This document shows, piece after piece, positions 20,833-31,285 of a DNA stretch of 64,000 nucleotides. The stretch is from Eonycteris spelaea (lineage: Eukaryota > Chordata > Mammalia > Chiroptera > Pteropodidae): NCBI GenBank assembly GCA_003508835.1, contig PUFA01000211.1, positions 2,294,001-2,358,000 on the forward strand, written 5' to 3'. The first letter of the stretch is position 1. Every line of letters begins with the position of its first letter. The notes beneath the pieces were generated by a model. It had not been told where the DNA came from. It saw only the letters and a program-made list of their open reading frames with translations, and made no database searches. The translations under genes and the position numbers were made by a program.

Positions 20833-21464
20833 AGAGAACTTCCATGGTTGGAAGGAAGGATGGTACAGATGCTGGGTCAATGAGAGGAAACCTTGATCAC
20901 ATCTATGCCTTCCAGGGGAGCTCTCCTTTTTGTCTAGCACAAATAAAGACAAAGAGTGAGCTTGTGGCACCTTATAAAGCCATAGACAAAATAAAATAAT
21001 ATGGTTCTAGTCAAGGTAGAAAGGTAGCAATTTTCTGACTAGGACCAAAGTGAATCTAAAATGTCAACATGTTATGTATGTAGACTACACTATAAAGCCA
21101 TGACTAAAAATCCTACTATAATATCAGTTGTAGGCTGAGACAGTTTAGATATCTATCTCACCATCTTTCATCTCGACCTTTTCTCCTTTTCTTCTCTGAT
21201 TCATGTCTAGCATCTGAGGCTTGAGCCTGGCCACCTCTGTGTGCAAAGAGCCGAGAGTTGGTGCCTCCACTCTGTGAAGCACACAGAGTGTATTCTGATG
21301 GGAAAAAAAAAAAAAACAAAAAACAGTGTCTCCTATTTGTTGAATTAAGTAGAAAAGCTTCTTTGAAGAGTTCTAAGTACAAGAGGAGGAATGACCTTGA
21401 CTTAGTCATTTCCTTACATTAAAGTGGCCCCTTGTATTCATGACATTGCACAGACCAGGTAGAA
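20833..21464. other. Unassigned stretch with A-rich run
   Basis: Holds an A-rich run at 21302-21323. No repeat family or gene recognised. Confidence 0.4.
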
Positions 21465-21600
21465 CATTGCAGTGAAAACACAGGCTCAGGCAGACAGATT
21501 TTAAATCCTGAGTCAGTCTTAATCTTTTTGTTATTTATGTGGGAATAAGTATACCTACCTCACAGGATTATTGTGAGGGATGTGACTTGCTCCTTGTGGT
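21465..21600 (+). mobile_element. MIR SINE fragment
   Basis: 'AGACAGATTTTAAATCCTGAG', then 'TATTTATGTGGGAATAAGTA' and 'CCTACCTCACAGGATTATTG', then 'TGAGGGATGTGA': the MIR core and tail in plus orientation. Confidence 0.75.
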
Positions 21601-21664
21601 CACACATTAGTTTGAAAGAAGTGTGGCTAAAGAGTAGTTAGGATGGTGAGGATAAGAAAAAGAA

Positions 21665-21815
21665 TAGAGCAAATCCCCATGCTTACTAAGCTCTTTACTC
21701 ATCCTTCCATCCTCACAGTGACCCCCTCGCTCTGTCCTGCTTTGACAGGAGGGCCACTCACCGGGGTTCCGTGGCTAGTGATAGAAACAAGATGGAGACC
21801 AGTGTGTCTGGCTGG
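21665..21815 (-). mobile_element. MIR SINE fragment, reverse orientation
   Basis: 'TCTTTACTCATCCTTCCATC', 'CTCACAGTGACCCCC' and 'GACAGGAGGGCCACTCACC', then 'CAGTGTGTCTGGCTGG', in the order of reverse MIR. Moderately diverged. Confidence 0.5.
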
Positions 21816-22329
21816 AGAGTCCCCACTCTTCACCATGACACTGCTTCTCATGGTGTTGCTACTAATGCTTTAAGTTTGGCTACTGTTACATTGTTCCCGG
21901 GGAGTGGTCCTGAAATCCCTCACCACTGAGGTGACTTGTGCAGCCCTATTCTGCTCTCCTGTAGTTGATCATGTCCAGCCTATGGAAGAATAGACAAAAG
22001 CTGCCCTAGCGAAAAGCCCGTGGGAAAAAAAAAAAAAAAAAGAAAAAAAACTGGTATAAATTTATAGAGCGCTGAGCCTCCGCTGTGATTTATAGGTGCT
22101 GTGGTGAATGGCCAGACAGATATTGCTAGGCCAGGGTTCTGTTTCTTACCTCCAAAGATTCTGTGCCTCAGTGGGGCTTTAGTTCGTCTCAGTGATAGTT
22201 TTAGGGCTCTGATGAAGGAGACATAGAAGGTGGTCTAGAGACATCAGCTATTTATTCTCTAAGGACACGAAGCATCCCAGAAATTGTGTCAGTGTCTTCA
22301 CATGAGATGTATATTTGACGCATTTTTGA
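21816..22329. other. Unassigned stretch with A-rich run
   Basis: A-rich run at 22025-22050 (18 A, G, 8 A). The sequence on either side is not a recognised retroposon, so it is not called a tail. Confidence 0.4.
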
Positions 22330-22685
22330 AGACTCAGCTCCGTATAACAAAGTGTGGAAGTCATTGGTATGTTCCGCCAATATTTCCCTTGGCAGAGGTG
22401 AGGCAAGTCCATGTGTCTAGTTCTGGCCTATTAATTGTGAGCAGAAATGACATATCCCTTCTAGTATGGAACATTTAATTACCTATGAGACCCAACTGGC
22501 AATATTCAAGTGGGTGACTGTTCTTTCACCCTGCATCCCAAGTGACGGTGATGAGCAGAGCCCTTGGCCAACCCTCAGTAGGCACATAGCATGAACAACA
22601 AGAAAAATTTAATGTTTTAAGCCTCTGAAGTTGTTACAAGGTGTTTGTTACTAGCATGGCATAGCCCATGACTAGCGCACACTCC
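22330..22685 (+). mobile_element. MLT1-type LTR (ERVL-MaLR)
   Basis: The order 'CAGAGGTGAGGCAAGTCCAT' -like, 'ACATTTAATTACCTATGAGA', 'CATCCCAAGTGACGGTGATG', 'CAGAGCCCTTGGCCAACCC', 'ACATAGCATGAACAACAAG', 'TTTTAAGCCTCTGAAGTTGT' and 'TTTGTTACTAGCATGGCATA' follows the 3' half of MLT1 LTRs. Solo, non-coding remnant of an ancient endogenous retrovirus-like element. The 5' boundary is approximate. Confidence 0.75.
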
Positions 22686-24234
22686 AACAGTTTCCTGTCC
22701 TTGCAAACAGCTCATTTGTACTATTTTTAAAAATGACTTTACATGAGCTAGGACTAGCATGAAAGAGTGTTAATGTTGACTTTGGGTATATAGAGTTTTA
22801 TGGAGAGTAAATAAGTTCCAAAAATAGAGTCCAGTTCCATAGGACTTTGTACCTATTGATTGTGCATATTGATAAATCTACCATAGTGCTGGTTTCATGA
22901 TAAGGTCAAAAAATGTTTGTTTCATTGGCAGTCTATTGTTAGGAGACTCAAACGTACATAAATATCGTTAACTGATACATCCAAATTAGTTACTCCCTTA
23001 AATAGCCTTCTTATAAATTCCTTATTGTTATAGTTTGAAATAGTTCTTTTTAGGAAGACCTACATCTGACCTAACTGTATTACAGATAGGTTAGTGTAGA
23101 TGTTGTAGTCAAAAATATCATTCCTATTTACCCAAACCAATTCCTGTCCATTTGCAACTTTCATCTAAAGGCTTCCAAAACCTGCTTCACATGTTGAGTT
23201 TGGGCAAACCACTCACCCCACTGGCCCTATAGAGTAGTTAGCACGTTCTCCGCATGTGGAGCCTGCTCTGGCCCAGAGCCTGCTTCCTGTTAACTCTATC
23301 TTGAAAAGTTATCACTTAGAGTTTCTGTGCTTTACACCCTCTCACCCCCTTATCCCTCATCATGTTCTTCATATTTTTCTCTTTCTCTTGCTTGTGCACA
23401 CACGTTCATTCTCTCCCTCCCTCCTTCCTTTCCTCCCTTCCCAGTCATCAGTAATCAGAGCCCACGCCAGCTGTATAACTTCAGTTTGAATCTCATAAGT
23501 TTCTGCCTTAAGTACATATTCCAGGGGTTTAGGTTTTCACTTTGTGTCCAAGGTGATATGGAGCAGGGAGAATTGGTGAGAGAAATTTAACATTGGGGAA
23601 AGGAAAATGGCACCATTCCAGTCCCCCCACAAGGTATGTTTGCCTTTCTCTTCTACATGAGCTAAAAATTTCAAAACTAAGTAGAAACGCTGTCTGTCTT
23701 CCCCTCTTCCATCCCAGGCCCTGCAAGTGTAACACCTTGAATTTGCTGCATGCTGTTCTCCAGCTCATTGATAATGTACCATAGTGTGAGATGTAAATTT
23801 CATACTTGACAATGAGAAGCACACTCTGAACTTTGCCAGAGAGCATTTGGTGATTTTTAAAGCTCATATTTATCATTTAAAGGGTGGGCCTTTCCCTCAG
23901 AACTTATAATCTAATATAATTGTAAGACTTTTGTCAAGATGAAAGAGCATATTTGGTGGAAAAGATGCCTAAGCCCCTTTGGTAGAGAAGTGTGGTTTAA
24001 ATTTCTCTCCAGTTCACACTAAGCAACTTTGTCTCACAGGCAGGCCAGGTAGAGGAAAGAATCTCAAGGGAGCTCATTAAGGGAATCAGACTTACATCAT
24101 GGAAAACACAAGGCAGACAGGGGCAGACAGGCAGGCTGGTGGGAAGACCATACCAGGCTGTCCTATAAAGACGAGCTTTGCTTGAACTGCAACTTTGCAC
24201 CCAGACCAGTCCAGCTCACCCTTTGTGTTCAAAT
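22686..24234. other. Unassigned stretch
   Basis: Contains a CT-rich tract (23409-23443). Open frames at 23327-23590 and 23529-23876 overlap on opposite strands and have no recognised domain. No confident repeat family. Confidence 0.4.
23409..23443. repeat. CT-rich low-complexity tract
   Basis: CTCCC/CTTCC-type pyrimidine run on the plus strand with no exact unit. Confidence 0.85.
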
Positions 24235-24330
24235 CTGATGCCAAGAGAGGTTAAAAGGTATACCTAAGGCCAGACAGATGATGTTTGAACCAGAGTCAGA
24301 ATCTGAACCTCTGAATAACAGTCTAATATT
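24235..24330 (-). mobile_element. MIR core fragment, reverse orientation
   Basis: 'CCAAGAGAGGTTAAAAGGTA', 'TACCTAAGGCCAGACAGATG', 'TTTGAACCAGAGTCAGAATC' matches reverse MIR core ('GAGAGGTTAAGT...CCAAGGTCACACAG'). Confidence 0.65.
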
Positions 24331-25439
24331 ACTCAGACAGTGAAAGGAGATCATAGTTGTCAGGGAATGTACATAAAGGAAAGGAAATGATGGTTTTTCA
24401 AGGGAAATTGATGCCTCTTGTCGAAGTAGCAATAACAGCAACGGTCACTGTAAAAAAAAAAAATTGTTTAAATTTCCCTCAACTCTCACAAGAGTGAGTG
24501 CTAATACATGGGCTGAGGTTTTCATGTTCTTTCAGCCTTTAGTTCCTGAGACAGCTAACTACTCAGGTTCTCACTGTCTCTGCTTGCTGGACTTTTGGCT
24601 CTGTTGACCTCTGGCCTCCCAGCACAACCACCTGACAAATGTAGGCACAGCAAGTGGGGCAAATGATCCCAGGTCAGCTGAGCAAAAGGTACAAAGTCTC
24701 TGGGGCCTTCGGTAATACTGAATGTGAAAGGAGGACTTGAGGGCACATGGGGATTAGTTACAAGTGAGTCGGTTAAGTATGTGCTATTGTTGCCAGTTTC
24801 CACACAAACAATTCCATAACAATGCCCTTCACATACTCAGACATCTTCTCGTGTGTGTCCTGGTCTGTGGTAGAACCACTCACAGGCATTACCTAACAGC
24901 AGTGTCCTTAGGCAAAACTATGTGTGTCCTGTTCTTGTAGTGACTGCTGGGCTATGGAAGGGACCTGATGTGCTCAAGGAGGGCATAAGGCTCTGAGGTG
25001 AGGTGTAAATGCCTCCTCCCAGGGCCGCTGCCCTGGTGTCATTAGGCCCTGTTGGAGTGTGTCAGTCGTCCCTAAGTAGTTTCCTTGCTCCAGCCTCTGC
25101 CTTTCCCAATACTACCCTCATGGTCTCTCTAGAGCATGGCACAGCTCACTTTGAAAATGCAGCTTAACAGTGTTCACTGCAGTGCACACTAAGGAGCATA
25201 GTCTTCTCAGTTATCGTGTGGCTGCCCTGGAGGTGACCAGCACCAACGCCAGGAAAGAGGGTGCCTGCCATTATGCTGCCTACAGACTGGAGAGAGAAAG
25301 AAAACATCTACACTCAGTCTCTACACTGTTCAGGACCAACAGGGGCAGCTGCCCCAGCCAAGAGGTGAGGTCCGAGCAATGGAGGGCTCTTCAGTGTCAC
25401 TCCCATTTTTTTCCTTCCTGTGCCCTCCTCTTTACTCTC
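24331..25439. other. Unassigned stretch
   Basis: A run at 24453-24464. No confident repeat, exon or RNA gene. The 92-codon frame at 25170-25448 has no recognised domain. Confidence 0.4.
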
Positions 25440-25935
25440 AACACCTAACCCTTGATCCATGACTATATTTGCCCCTTCCTTCTACCTGAAATGCCATCAT
25501 CCTATGTCTACCATCTGCATTTTCAAATTCTACCATTTTCTCATTGGATAACTCAAAAGACCCTTCTCCTTTTCTTTTTAAAAATATGGAGCACTTCATA
25601 TTGCACAGGGACCATACTATTCTTCTCTGTGTCCTTCTAATTTTAGTACATGTGCTTCCCAGGAAAGCATAGAGGGCCTTTCCTCCCCCACAGACCTTTT
25701 CATCTCCCTGCCTCCCAAGCTAGATGCCAGTCTCACTCTAGTGAACCCTGCCCGACTTTACTTTTGCCTTTCTTATGATCAGTATCACTTCTTTCTCTAG
25801 TTGCATACAAGGTTAACATTTATCCCATTGATTTTTGTCCAGATGACCCAACATAGTGTTTGTATAGTGAGCTGTACCTAAAAACACTGAACTGTATTTA
25901 ACAGACACTAAAATATTTGTAATATAAGTGAATGA
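25440..25935 (+). mobile_element. L2 LINE, plus orientation, interrupted by a U6 copy
   Basis: Left part: 'CCCCTTCCTTCTACCTGAAA' and 'TGCCATCATCC'. Right part: 'CCTCCCAAGCTAGATGCCAG', then 'TTTGCCTTTCTTATGATCAG', 'TATCACTTCTTTCTCTAGTTG', and an end near 'AAGTGAATGAATT'. This is a degenerate L2 3' region. A U6 snRNA retrocopy at 25580-25670 lies inside it. Confidence 0.6.
25580..25670 (-). pseudogene. U6 snRNA retropseudogene with internal deletion
   Basis: Reverse complement of U6 snRNA. On the plus strand 'AAAATATGGA' (the U6 3' end) is followed by 'GCACTTCATA', then 'TTGCACAGGGACCAT' , 'TCTTCTCTGTGTC', 'TTCTAATTTTAGTACATGTG' and a degenerate 5' end. Real U6 is 107 nt; about 17 nt are missing between the 3' stem and the central region, so it cannot make normal U6. 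A T-rich stretch at 25569-25579 represents an A-rich tail in the copy's own orientation, consistent with retroposition. No upstream PSE/TATA of a functional U6 gene was recognised. Genuine spliceosomal function is excluded by the deletion and substitutions. Confidence 0.9.
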
Positions 25936-27484
25936 ATTAAGGATTGGTACGGGGTGTCTGAGAGCCATTGGAAATTTAGGAGAAGGTAAGAGGGACATGA
26001 GCTTTGAGAGATGGGAAGTCTTCCTGTGTGAAGGAGGGCTAGAGATGGAGGTATTTAGTGGCAAAGAAATAAGAAAGCACATTCTATAGTGAAAGAGATC
26101 CATAGTGTCTTAAATGGGAGCTGCATGATATGAGGAGAGGGAGGTGGAAAGAAGGGGTGGCTAGTAGGGGCTCTAACCTGGCTCAGAAAGGTTAGCTTCA
26201 GAGGAGAGCAGTGGGAGGATTCACAGTGGGAGAGCACTGAGATTTGGTGTTGGCCTCATTTGGCCAGGGCATAGCAATGGTTAAAGGAATTGCTCAAATC
26301 GAACAGTGAAATGCAGAGAGAGGAGGCTGGGGGTCTAACCTTTGGTCTGGCTTTTCACTAGTGGGTGCCACTCTGAAATGATTACACAATAAACATTTGT
26401 ATTTTGAAGCCAATATTTGTCTTTACTGCTTTGCTTTCTTACTGGCATAATTGCTTAATAAAATCTGCACAACCTTTATTGCCCCAAATACATTGTATTT
26501 TTCCAAAGAAATATATATGGCTATAAAATATTCAAAGATGAAATTTAGAAAAGGCTTCCTAATGCCTTCTAGAAATGGAATTGAAATCCACATAGCACCA
26601 AATGAACTTATTTCTGCTATTAAAATTCCTAGCTTACCAACTACTTAAAAGGCAAATTCAAGTAAACAAAATAGTCATATGTTTTCCTTTAAGGGCAATA
26701 TTTTAATAAGAATAGAAACAATTGATAGACATTAATATCTGGATCTCTTCTTTCTGTCTCCATTAAACAGAAGTTGATTTTTGCCAGTATGACCTAGTAT
26801 ATGTGTACGATGCAAGATAATTAACTGGAAGGGGGCCGATTGCAGAATTGCTTATCCTGTCATATTTAATACCAGCCATGTGTATTCAGTACAGATATAC
26901 ATGTTAGAGGCTTTAAGTCCCCTCCTTGGAGAGAGACTGTACAAAGAGCAGTAAATTACATCTGCTGAAAATAGGTTATGTAGTAGGACTGAGCAGTTTA
27001 TCCTCAGGACTCCCATCTTTGCCCACAGTAATAGCCTTGGCAGCCACTGGCCCGTGTTGATCCCTGGGCGATAAAGCTCACAGTAGTGCCCCGCCACCGT
27101 AGTAAGTGAATTGTTTAGCTGGATGCATTACTGTGCTGAATATGTGGAAAAGCAATTAGCTTCCTGAGGGTCAGTAGCTGATATTCTATTTCAAAACATA
27201 GAATGTGCTCAGATATAATCATGAGAGTTAATCAGACTCCACCATAGTCGTATAAGCAATATTTTGACAAGGGGTGGTTCGTTTGAAGTTGGGAGCACTG
27301 AAAATAATGAATAAGGGTGGACTAAGGAACCACCAACTAGGTGATTTTCTCTTGGGTTTACTTTTGATTTTTTTTTCTTATAGCTTATTGTCATTTAAAG
27401 TCTCACTTCTTGTAGCTATTGAGATGATTCTTTTTTACTTTAAATATAATTTTTGTGTCTTTGAATTTTCTTTGTAGACTTCTT
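25936..27484. other. Unassigned stretch
   Basis: Purine-rich sequence at 25950-26330 may be a degraded reversed L2 but is too diverged to call. AT-rich beyond 26380. A repeat-free candidate regulatory segment at 27105-27190 is listed separately. Confidence 0.4.
27105..27190. promoter_or_regulatory. Candidate conserved non-coding element
   Basis: A repeat-free AT-rich segment with homeodomain-like ('AAGCAATTAGCTTCC'), 'TGCATTACTGTG' and 'GAATTGTTTAGCTGG' words, lacking the decay pattern of a dispersed repeat. Conservation is inferred from appearance only. Confidence 0.2.
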
Positions 27485-27645
27485 ACTCCCATCAACATCA
27501 CCATATTCACCCAGTTTTCTGCACTCACCCTTTGGCCATCTTTAATATCCTTGCCACTGTTAATTACATGCCAGATTCCATCAATTCTCTCTTTAGAAAT
27601 GGTTCTTAAAGCCCACACCTACCAGCCTAGTGCCAACCAAAATCT
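27485..27645 (+). mobile_element. Possible L2 LINE fragment
   Basis: Degenerate pyrimidine-rich wording ('CATCAACATCACCATATTCAC', 'ATTACATGCCAGATTCC') resembles L2 body sequence in plus orientation. Weak. Confidence 0.35.
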
Positions 27646-27694
27646 ATTCGAATTCTAAATGGTTAATGTGGGGGAAAAAATTCTGAGAGGGTCA

Positions 27695-27800
27695 GGTACC
27701 ATCCATCAGCTTGGAAAGGTTACATTGCCCAACTCATCTCAGTAGCAGATCTAGCGCTGAAACTCCCTCTAGTCCTGGGCTCTAGCCATATACAGTGCTG
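27695..27800 (-). mobile_element. Possible MIR fragment, reverse orientation
   Basis: 'GGAAAGGTTACATTGCCCAA' followed by 'CAGTAGCAGATCTAGCGCTG' and 'CCTGGGCTCTAGCC' follows reverse MIR core order. Diverged. Confidence 0.45.
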
Positions 27801-28180
27801 ACTGACGTTGTGTTGAGACTCTTGCCCTGCTCCAGTGCTCTGGCCCATCAAGCCATCGCTCTGCTGTGCCCCAAGGTAAATCTTTCCAAATTATCACTTT
27901 CGTCACTGTCAGTTTCTTAGTGTCATAGTTACATTTCACTCGATTTTAGCAAGGCACACCCATTATTCCAGCCATTCATCTCTTTGTCCTCTCAACTTAT
28001 CGTGGTCATTGTTGGGTCCACCTCTCTGCTCATAGTGTTACCGCCGTGTGGAATGCCTATTTGAACTTACCTTTGAGATCCTCCTCAATGTTGTGCGTTT
28101 CCTGAGATCTGTCATCATGGTTCTAAACTGTGCTGGCCGCCTGCTCCTAGATGGTTATTCTCTTCTATCCATCTGCAGCT
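27801..28180 (+). mobile_element. Possible L2 LINE fragment
   Basis: 'TCCACCTCTCTGCTCATAGTG', 'GCCGTGTGGAATGCCTATTTG' and 'TACCTTTGAGATCCTCCTC' are L2-like 3'-region words (compare 'CTGCCTGGAATGCTC...CAGGTC...CTCCT'). Mosaic and diverged. Confidence 0.45.
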
Positions 28181-28373
28181 GAATGCTTACCATGGTGCCA
28201 TGGAGGCAACCCAAAGACACAGCTTAGAGTCTAACACAGGTGTTAAAACATACACAAAAATAATTCTGATGCAGAGTAGAATGTAATAAATACTATCTTT
28301 TAAAAGATGTAGGTTAAGTTAGGCCTGTTTATACTAGTTAGGATTTGTCTCTATGTCCAGAGGGAGAAAGTGT

Positions 28374-28615
28374 GGCATAGTGGTTAAGAACTCACACTTT
28401 GAAGCCAGAGGATATGTTGCCAATAACTAGCTGTGTGGTTTGGGGCAGTACTTAACCTTATGTGCTCAACTTGCTCATCCATGAGGATGGAGATAATAAA
28501 AGTGCATACCTCCCAGGGTTACTGTGAGGATTAAATGAGTTAACATGGGAAGGACAAGGGGAGTGCCTGGCACATAGTAACCAACAGATAGGCATTAGCT
28601 ATTACTGCCTCATTG
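28374..28615 (+). mobile_element. Near full-length MIR SINE
   Basis: Complete order: 'GCATAGTGGTTAAGAACTCA' (tRNA-like head), 'CTTTGAAGCCAGAGG', 'AACTAGCTGTGTGGTTTGGG', 'GTACTTAACCTTATGTGCTC', 'TACCTCCCAGGGTTACTGTG', 'GGATTAAATGAGTTAACATG' and 'GTGCCTGGCACATAGTAACC'. One of the best preserved MIRs in the window, reflecting an insertion over 100 million years old by the known age of the family. Confidence 0.95.
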
Positions 28616-28894
28616 CTATCATCACCATCATCATCATCTCCATTGTCGTCCCCTATATTTGACTGCAAATTTCTGAAGGACAGAAATCACAAGGTTAGTA
28701 GTATCTCCCTGAACATGTGTCAACATTTGAGTAGAACAATAGCTAATCCAATACCTGGCTTATCCCTCACATTTGCTTCAGTATCAATATAGTAAGCACC
28801 TCTGTCTACCCCCCCCTCTTCCCCACCCAGGTCTTCCTGTGCTGGCATAGCACTATTTCAGGACAGTGTTCTAAAACGAATTGGCTGAGGATGG
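28616..28894. other. Short (CAT)n-like patch and unassigned sequence
   Basis: An imperfect CAT/ATC patch at 28617-28642 is followed by sequence with faint L2 3'-end wording ('CTGAAGGACAGAAATCAC') at 28665-28700. Confidence 0.4.
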
Positions 28895-29450
28895 CTGTGT
28901 TGAGAGTCCCCAAGACCACCCCCAGGATTGATGATTCACTGGAGGACTCATAGGACTCAGCATCTCATCATCTAGTTTGGCTGTGACTTATTACAACAAA
29001 AGGACACAGCAAAATCAGCAGAGGAAGGAGGCTCATGGGGCAAAGTGCAGAGGAAACCAGACTCTGGCTTTCCAGAGTCCTCTTCCAGTGGAGTCTTGCA
29101 AAATGCACTCATTGTCTGAGCAGTGAGTTGTAACAACATGTGTGAAATATTGTCCATCAGGAAAGTTCATTAGAGACCCAGTGCCCAGGGTTTTTACTGG
29201 AATCTGGTCACATAGATACCCTCTGCCTGACACGCACAAAACTCTACACTCTCCAACGGAAAGCAGGTGTTGAGCATAAACCGCATTGTCTGCAAACCAT
29301 GTAGGCACAGCCAGCCATTTGGGGAATGGTGGGATGACTCCTGAAATCCAAATTCCCAGATGTGAGGCAAGGCTGGCCTTGAGAAGAGGCCTTTCTAAGG
29401 AGAGCAGTCTCAGGTCTGCTGTGCTGACTCCTTTCTGCACAGTGACACAG
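28895..29450 (-). mobile_element. MER21-like LTR of an endogenous retrovirus, reverse orientation
   Basis: Contains 'CCAAGACCACCCCCAGGATTG', 'ATGATTCACTGGAGGACTCA', 'TGTGACTTATTACAACAAAA', 'GGACACAGCAAAATCAGCAG', 'GTGCCCAGGGTTTTTACTGG', 'GCAGGTGTTGAGCATAAACC' and 'TCAGGTCTGCTGTGCTGACTC'. This order matches my recollection of MER21-type LTRs read in reverse. No internal retroviral sequence adjoins it, so it is a solo LTR. An overlapping 135-codon frame on the minus strand has no retroviral domain. Family name is from memory. Confidence 0.65.
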
Positions 29451-30254
29451 CTGAAGTTACATGTTGAGCAAGCTTTTGTCTAACTGGAGTTTTACAGGAA
29501 AAAGACAAGTCGCATCCCTATTAGCATATTTTAAGCACTTCACAAATATTTGGTGACGAAATAATGTGAGAAAGAGATTTGAGGCCAAAATTTTGAGAGG
29601 AAAAATAAATCAGAATTCGAAAGAGAATTCTGGCTTAAATTTTCCCATATTTTCTGCATTCAAGGGCTCACATCTAACATCTGTGTCATACTTTCAGTTC
29701 GTTGTGACTGAAATGCATGGCCAAGCTGAGAGATTGGACATGTCCTGAGCCCCCTGTGCAATGAGGGTGGGAGACCTAGAGAGGAGCATGAAGGCGAAAG
29801 CCAAAGGGTGGTCTCTGCCCTTTGGACTCCACACCCCACATGTATTTTTTTCACACAGGAAAATGAAGCTCAAGGATAAGAAGCCTCTCCTTGGCCTTCT
29901 GCCCAGCTCTGTTCATGTTACATGCTCTTAGCATCCACTTCCGTCCTTCCTTAAACTGGACAGGATTCCCTAAACAGCTGTTAAAAGGGACCTGCAAGCT
30001 TAAATGTTAGTGCGTCTTGCCACTCTTATTCTATGTTTTTACAATTCCTGTTTCCTGTTACCTCTTACTGTATTCACACCCCTCTTTGAAACACCAGAGG
30101 GACGTGATTGACTGGTGTGGTGTTTCCTTTCTGACTAAGGAGAAAGTTCATTGTGCCAGACTTCTTTGACCTTGCCATTTCATACTTAAAGTTTTATGTT
30201 TCAGCCTTCTTCCAGGTGTTCATGCCCTAAGGCAGAGCTCAGACTCTGGACAAG
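29451..30254. other. Unassigned stretch
   Basis: No confident repeat family, exon or RNA gene. Overlapping opposite-strand short frames near 29566-29854 are treated as chance. Confidence 0.4.
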
Positions 30255-30400
30255 GTCGCCCATGTTAAAAATCCCAGCACTGACAGTTCTAGCTATGTGA
30301 ATGGAAACTAGAAACTGTTCCTCAATATAGGAACAATAATAGTACCTATGTAGGTACTAAGTAGTACCTATCCCGGGATGTTTGTGGGCTTAAAGGAGTT
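30255..30400 (+). mobile_element. MIR SINE, first part of a split copy
   Basis: 'CCCAGCACTGACAGTTCTAG', 'CTATGTGAATGGAAAC', 'AAACTGTTCCTCAATATAGG', 'AACAATAATAGTACCTATG' then 'GGGCTTAAAGGAGTTAC': MIR core and start of tail in plus orientation. A 21-bp rearranged insert (30350-30370) breaks it and the tail seems to resume at 30598. Confidence 0.65.
30340..30378. repeat. Alternating direct/inverted 9-mer array
   Basis: TAGTACCTA (30340-30348), its exact reverse complement TAGGTACTA (30351-30359), then TAGTACCTA again (30362-30370), followed by the palindrome TCCCGGGA (30371-30378). In ordinary MIR elements only one TAGTACCTA is expected at this position. Confidence 0.9.
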
Positions 30401-30597
30401 ACTGTATTATTGGTTCTAAAGTGCACCCCTACCGCATCCCCCCCACACACACACATTAGCATTTGTGAAATCAGCACACTTCTTACAGTCAGTGCTGCGT
30501 CAGAGGTTAACTGGCAGCTTTTTCTTTCTTTGTGGTACATTCAATAATGGTACATCTTAAAATCGATAGCATCGTAGATTAGACAAAACACTATTAA
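30401..30597. other. Unassigned sequence between two MIR parts
   Basis: About 200 bp separating MIR core from MIR tail wording, including a C/CA-rich patch (30430-30457). It may be an inserted element of unknown family or two MIRs lying close together. Confidence 0.35.
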
Positions 30598-30665
30598 AAG
30601 TATGCAGCACTTAACACAATGCCTAGCAGGAAACAAATGTTCAGGAAGGTGAGTTGTTATTGTCG
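30598..30665 (+). mobile_element. MIR SINE tail
   Basis: 'GCAGCACTTAACACAATGCC' then 'TAGCAGGAAACAAATGTTCAG' matches the MIR 3' tail ('...AGTGCCTGGCACATAGTA...AATAAATGTT'). Confidence 0.55.
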
Positions 30666-30709
30666 TTATCTATGTCTTATCATCATTAAACAACGTCCCT
30701 CCAGGAGGG

Positions 30710-30890
30710 AGATCGGCTAACATTCATGTAGTGTCTTCTCTGTTAAGTTTCTAATTCTTAGAACACACAAGACAGAGATCCTCATCCCCATTTTACAAGT
30801 GAGGACAGCGAGGCTCAGAAAGTCTGGGCAACTTGCCTTTCTGCACACGGCTACTAAGGGCCAGACCTGAGAGTCTAGCCCAGGAGTTTA
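30710..30890 (-). mobile_element. MIR SINE, reverse orientation
   Basis: 'CTAACATTCATGTAGTGTC', 'CCTCATCCCCATTTTACAAG', 'TGAGGACAGCGAGGCTCAG', 'GGGCAACTTGCCTTTCTGC', 'GGGCCAGACCTGAGAGTCTA': reverse MIR from tail through core. Confidence 0.8.
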
Positions 30891-31178
30891 TACACTATGG
30901 CCACCAGCCAAAATCAGCCAGCCGCCTTTTTTATATAGTCTATGGGTTGTAAGTGGTTTTTGCATTTCTTAAGAGTTGTAAAACATCAAAAGAAGACTAA
31001 TATTTTGTGGCACGTGAACATTATAAGAAATTTAAGTTTCAGTGTCCGTAAGTAAAGGTGTCATAGTCTGTGGTGGCTTTTGCACTACAGGAGCAGAGTC
31101 AAGTCATTGCAGCAGGAGCCACGTGGCCCACAACACCTAAAATACTTGCCATTTGGAAGTTTGCCAACTCCTGGTCTA
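30890..31178 (-). mobile_element. hAT-type MITE remnant (copy 3), opposite orientation
   Basis: Reads 'GGCCACCAGCCAAAATCAGC', then 'GTGGCTTTTGCACTACAGG', 'CAAGTCATTGCAGCAGGAG', 'CCACGTGGCCCACAACACCT', 'AAAATACTTGCCATTTGGAAG' and 'TTTGCCAACTCCTGGTCTA', the reverse complement of the family at 862 and 20612. Longer middle region than the short MITE, possibly a longer deletion derivative. Confidence 0.7.
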
Positions 31179-31184
31179 GTTTTT

Positions 31185-31285
31185 GGCACTCTGATATGCG
31201 TCCTTTTGAGGAAAGCAAGTGTCTCGTTCACCTTTTTATCTTCCATACTTGGTAGGCACTCAAGAAGTGTTTGGTAAGTCAAATA
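31185..31285 (+). mobile_element. L2 LINE 3' terminus
   Basis: 'AGCAAGTGTCTCGTTCACC', 'TTTTTATCTTCCATACTTGG' and 'TAGGCACTCAAGAAGTGTTTG' match the L2 3' end ('...CTCAATAAATATTTGTTGAA'). Short. Confidence 0.55.

Noticed and set aside
25561..25690. Target-site duplication around the U6 copy
   Set aside because: Flanks resemble each other only imperfectly (AGACCCTTCTCC versus AGGGCCTTTCCTCC); not convincing.
29033..29440. 135-codon open frame, minus strand
   Set aside because: Lies entirely in a MER21-like LTR, which is normally non-coding, and shows no retroviral domain.
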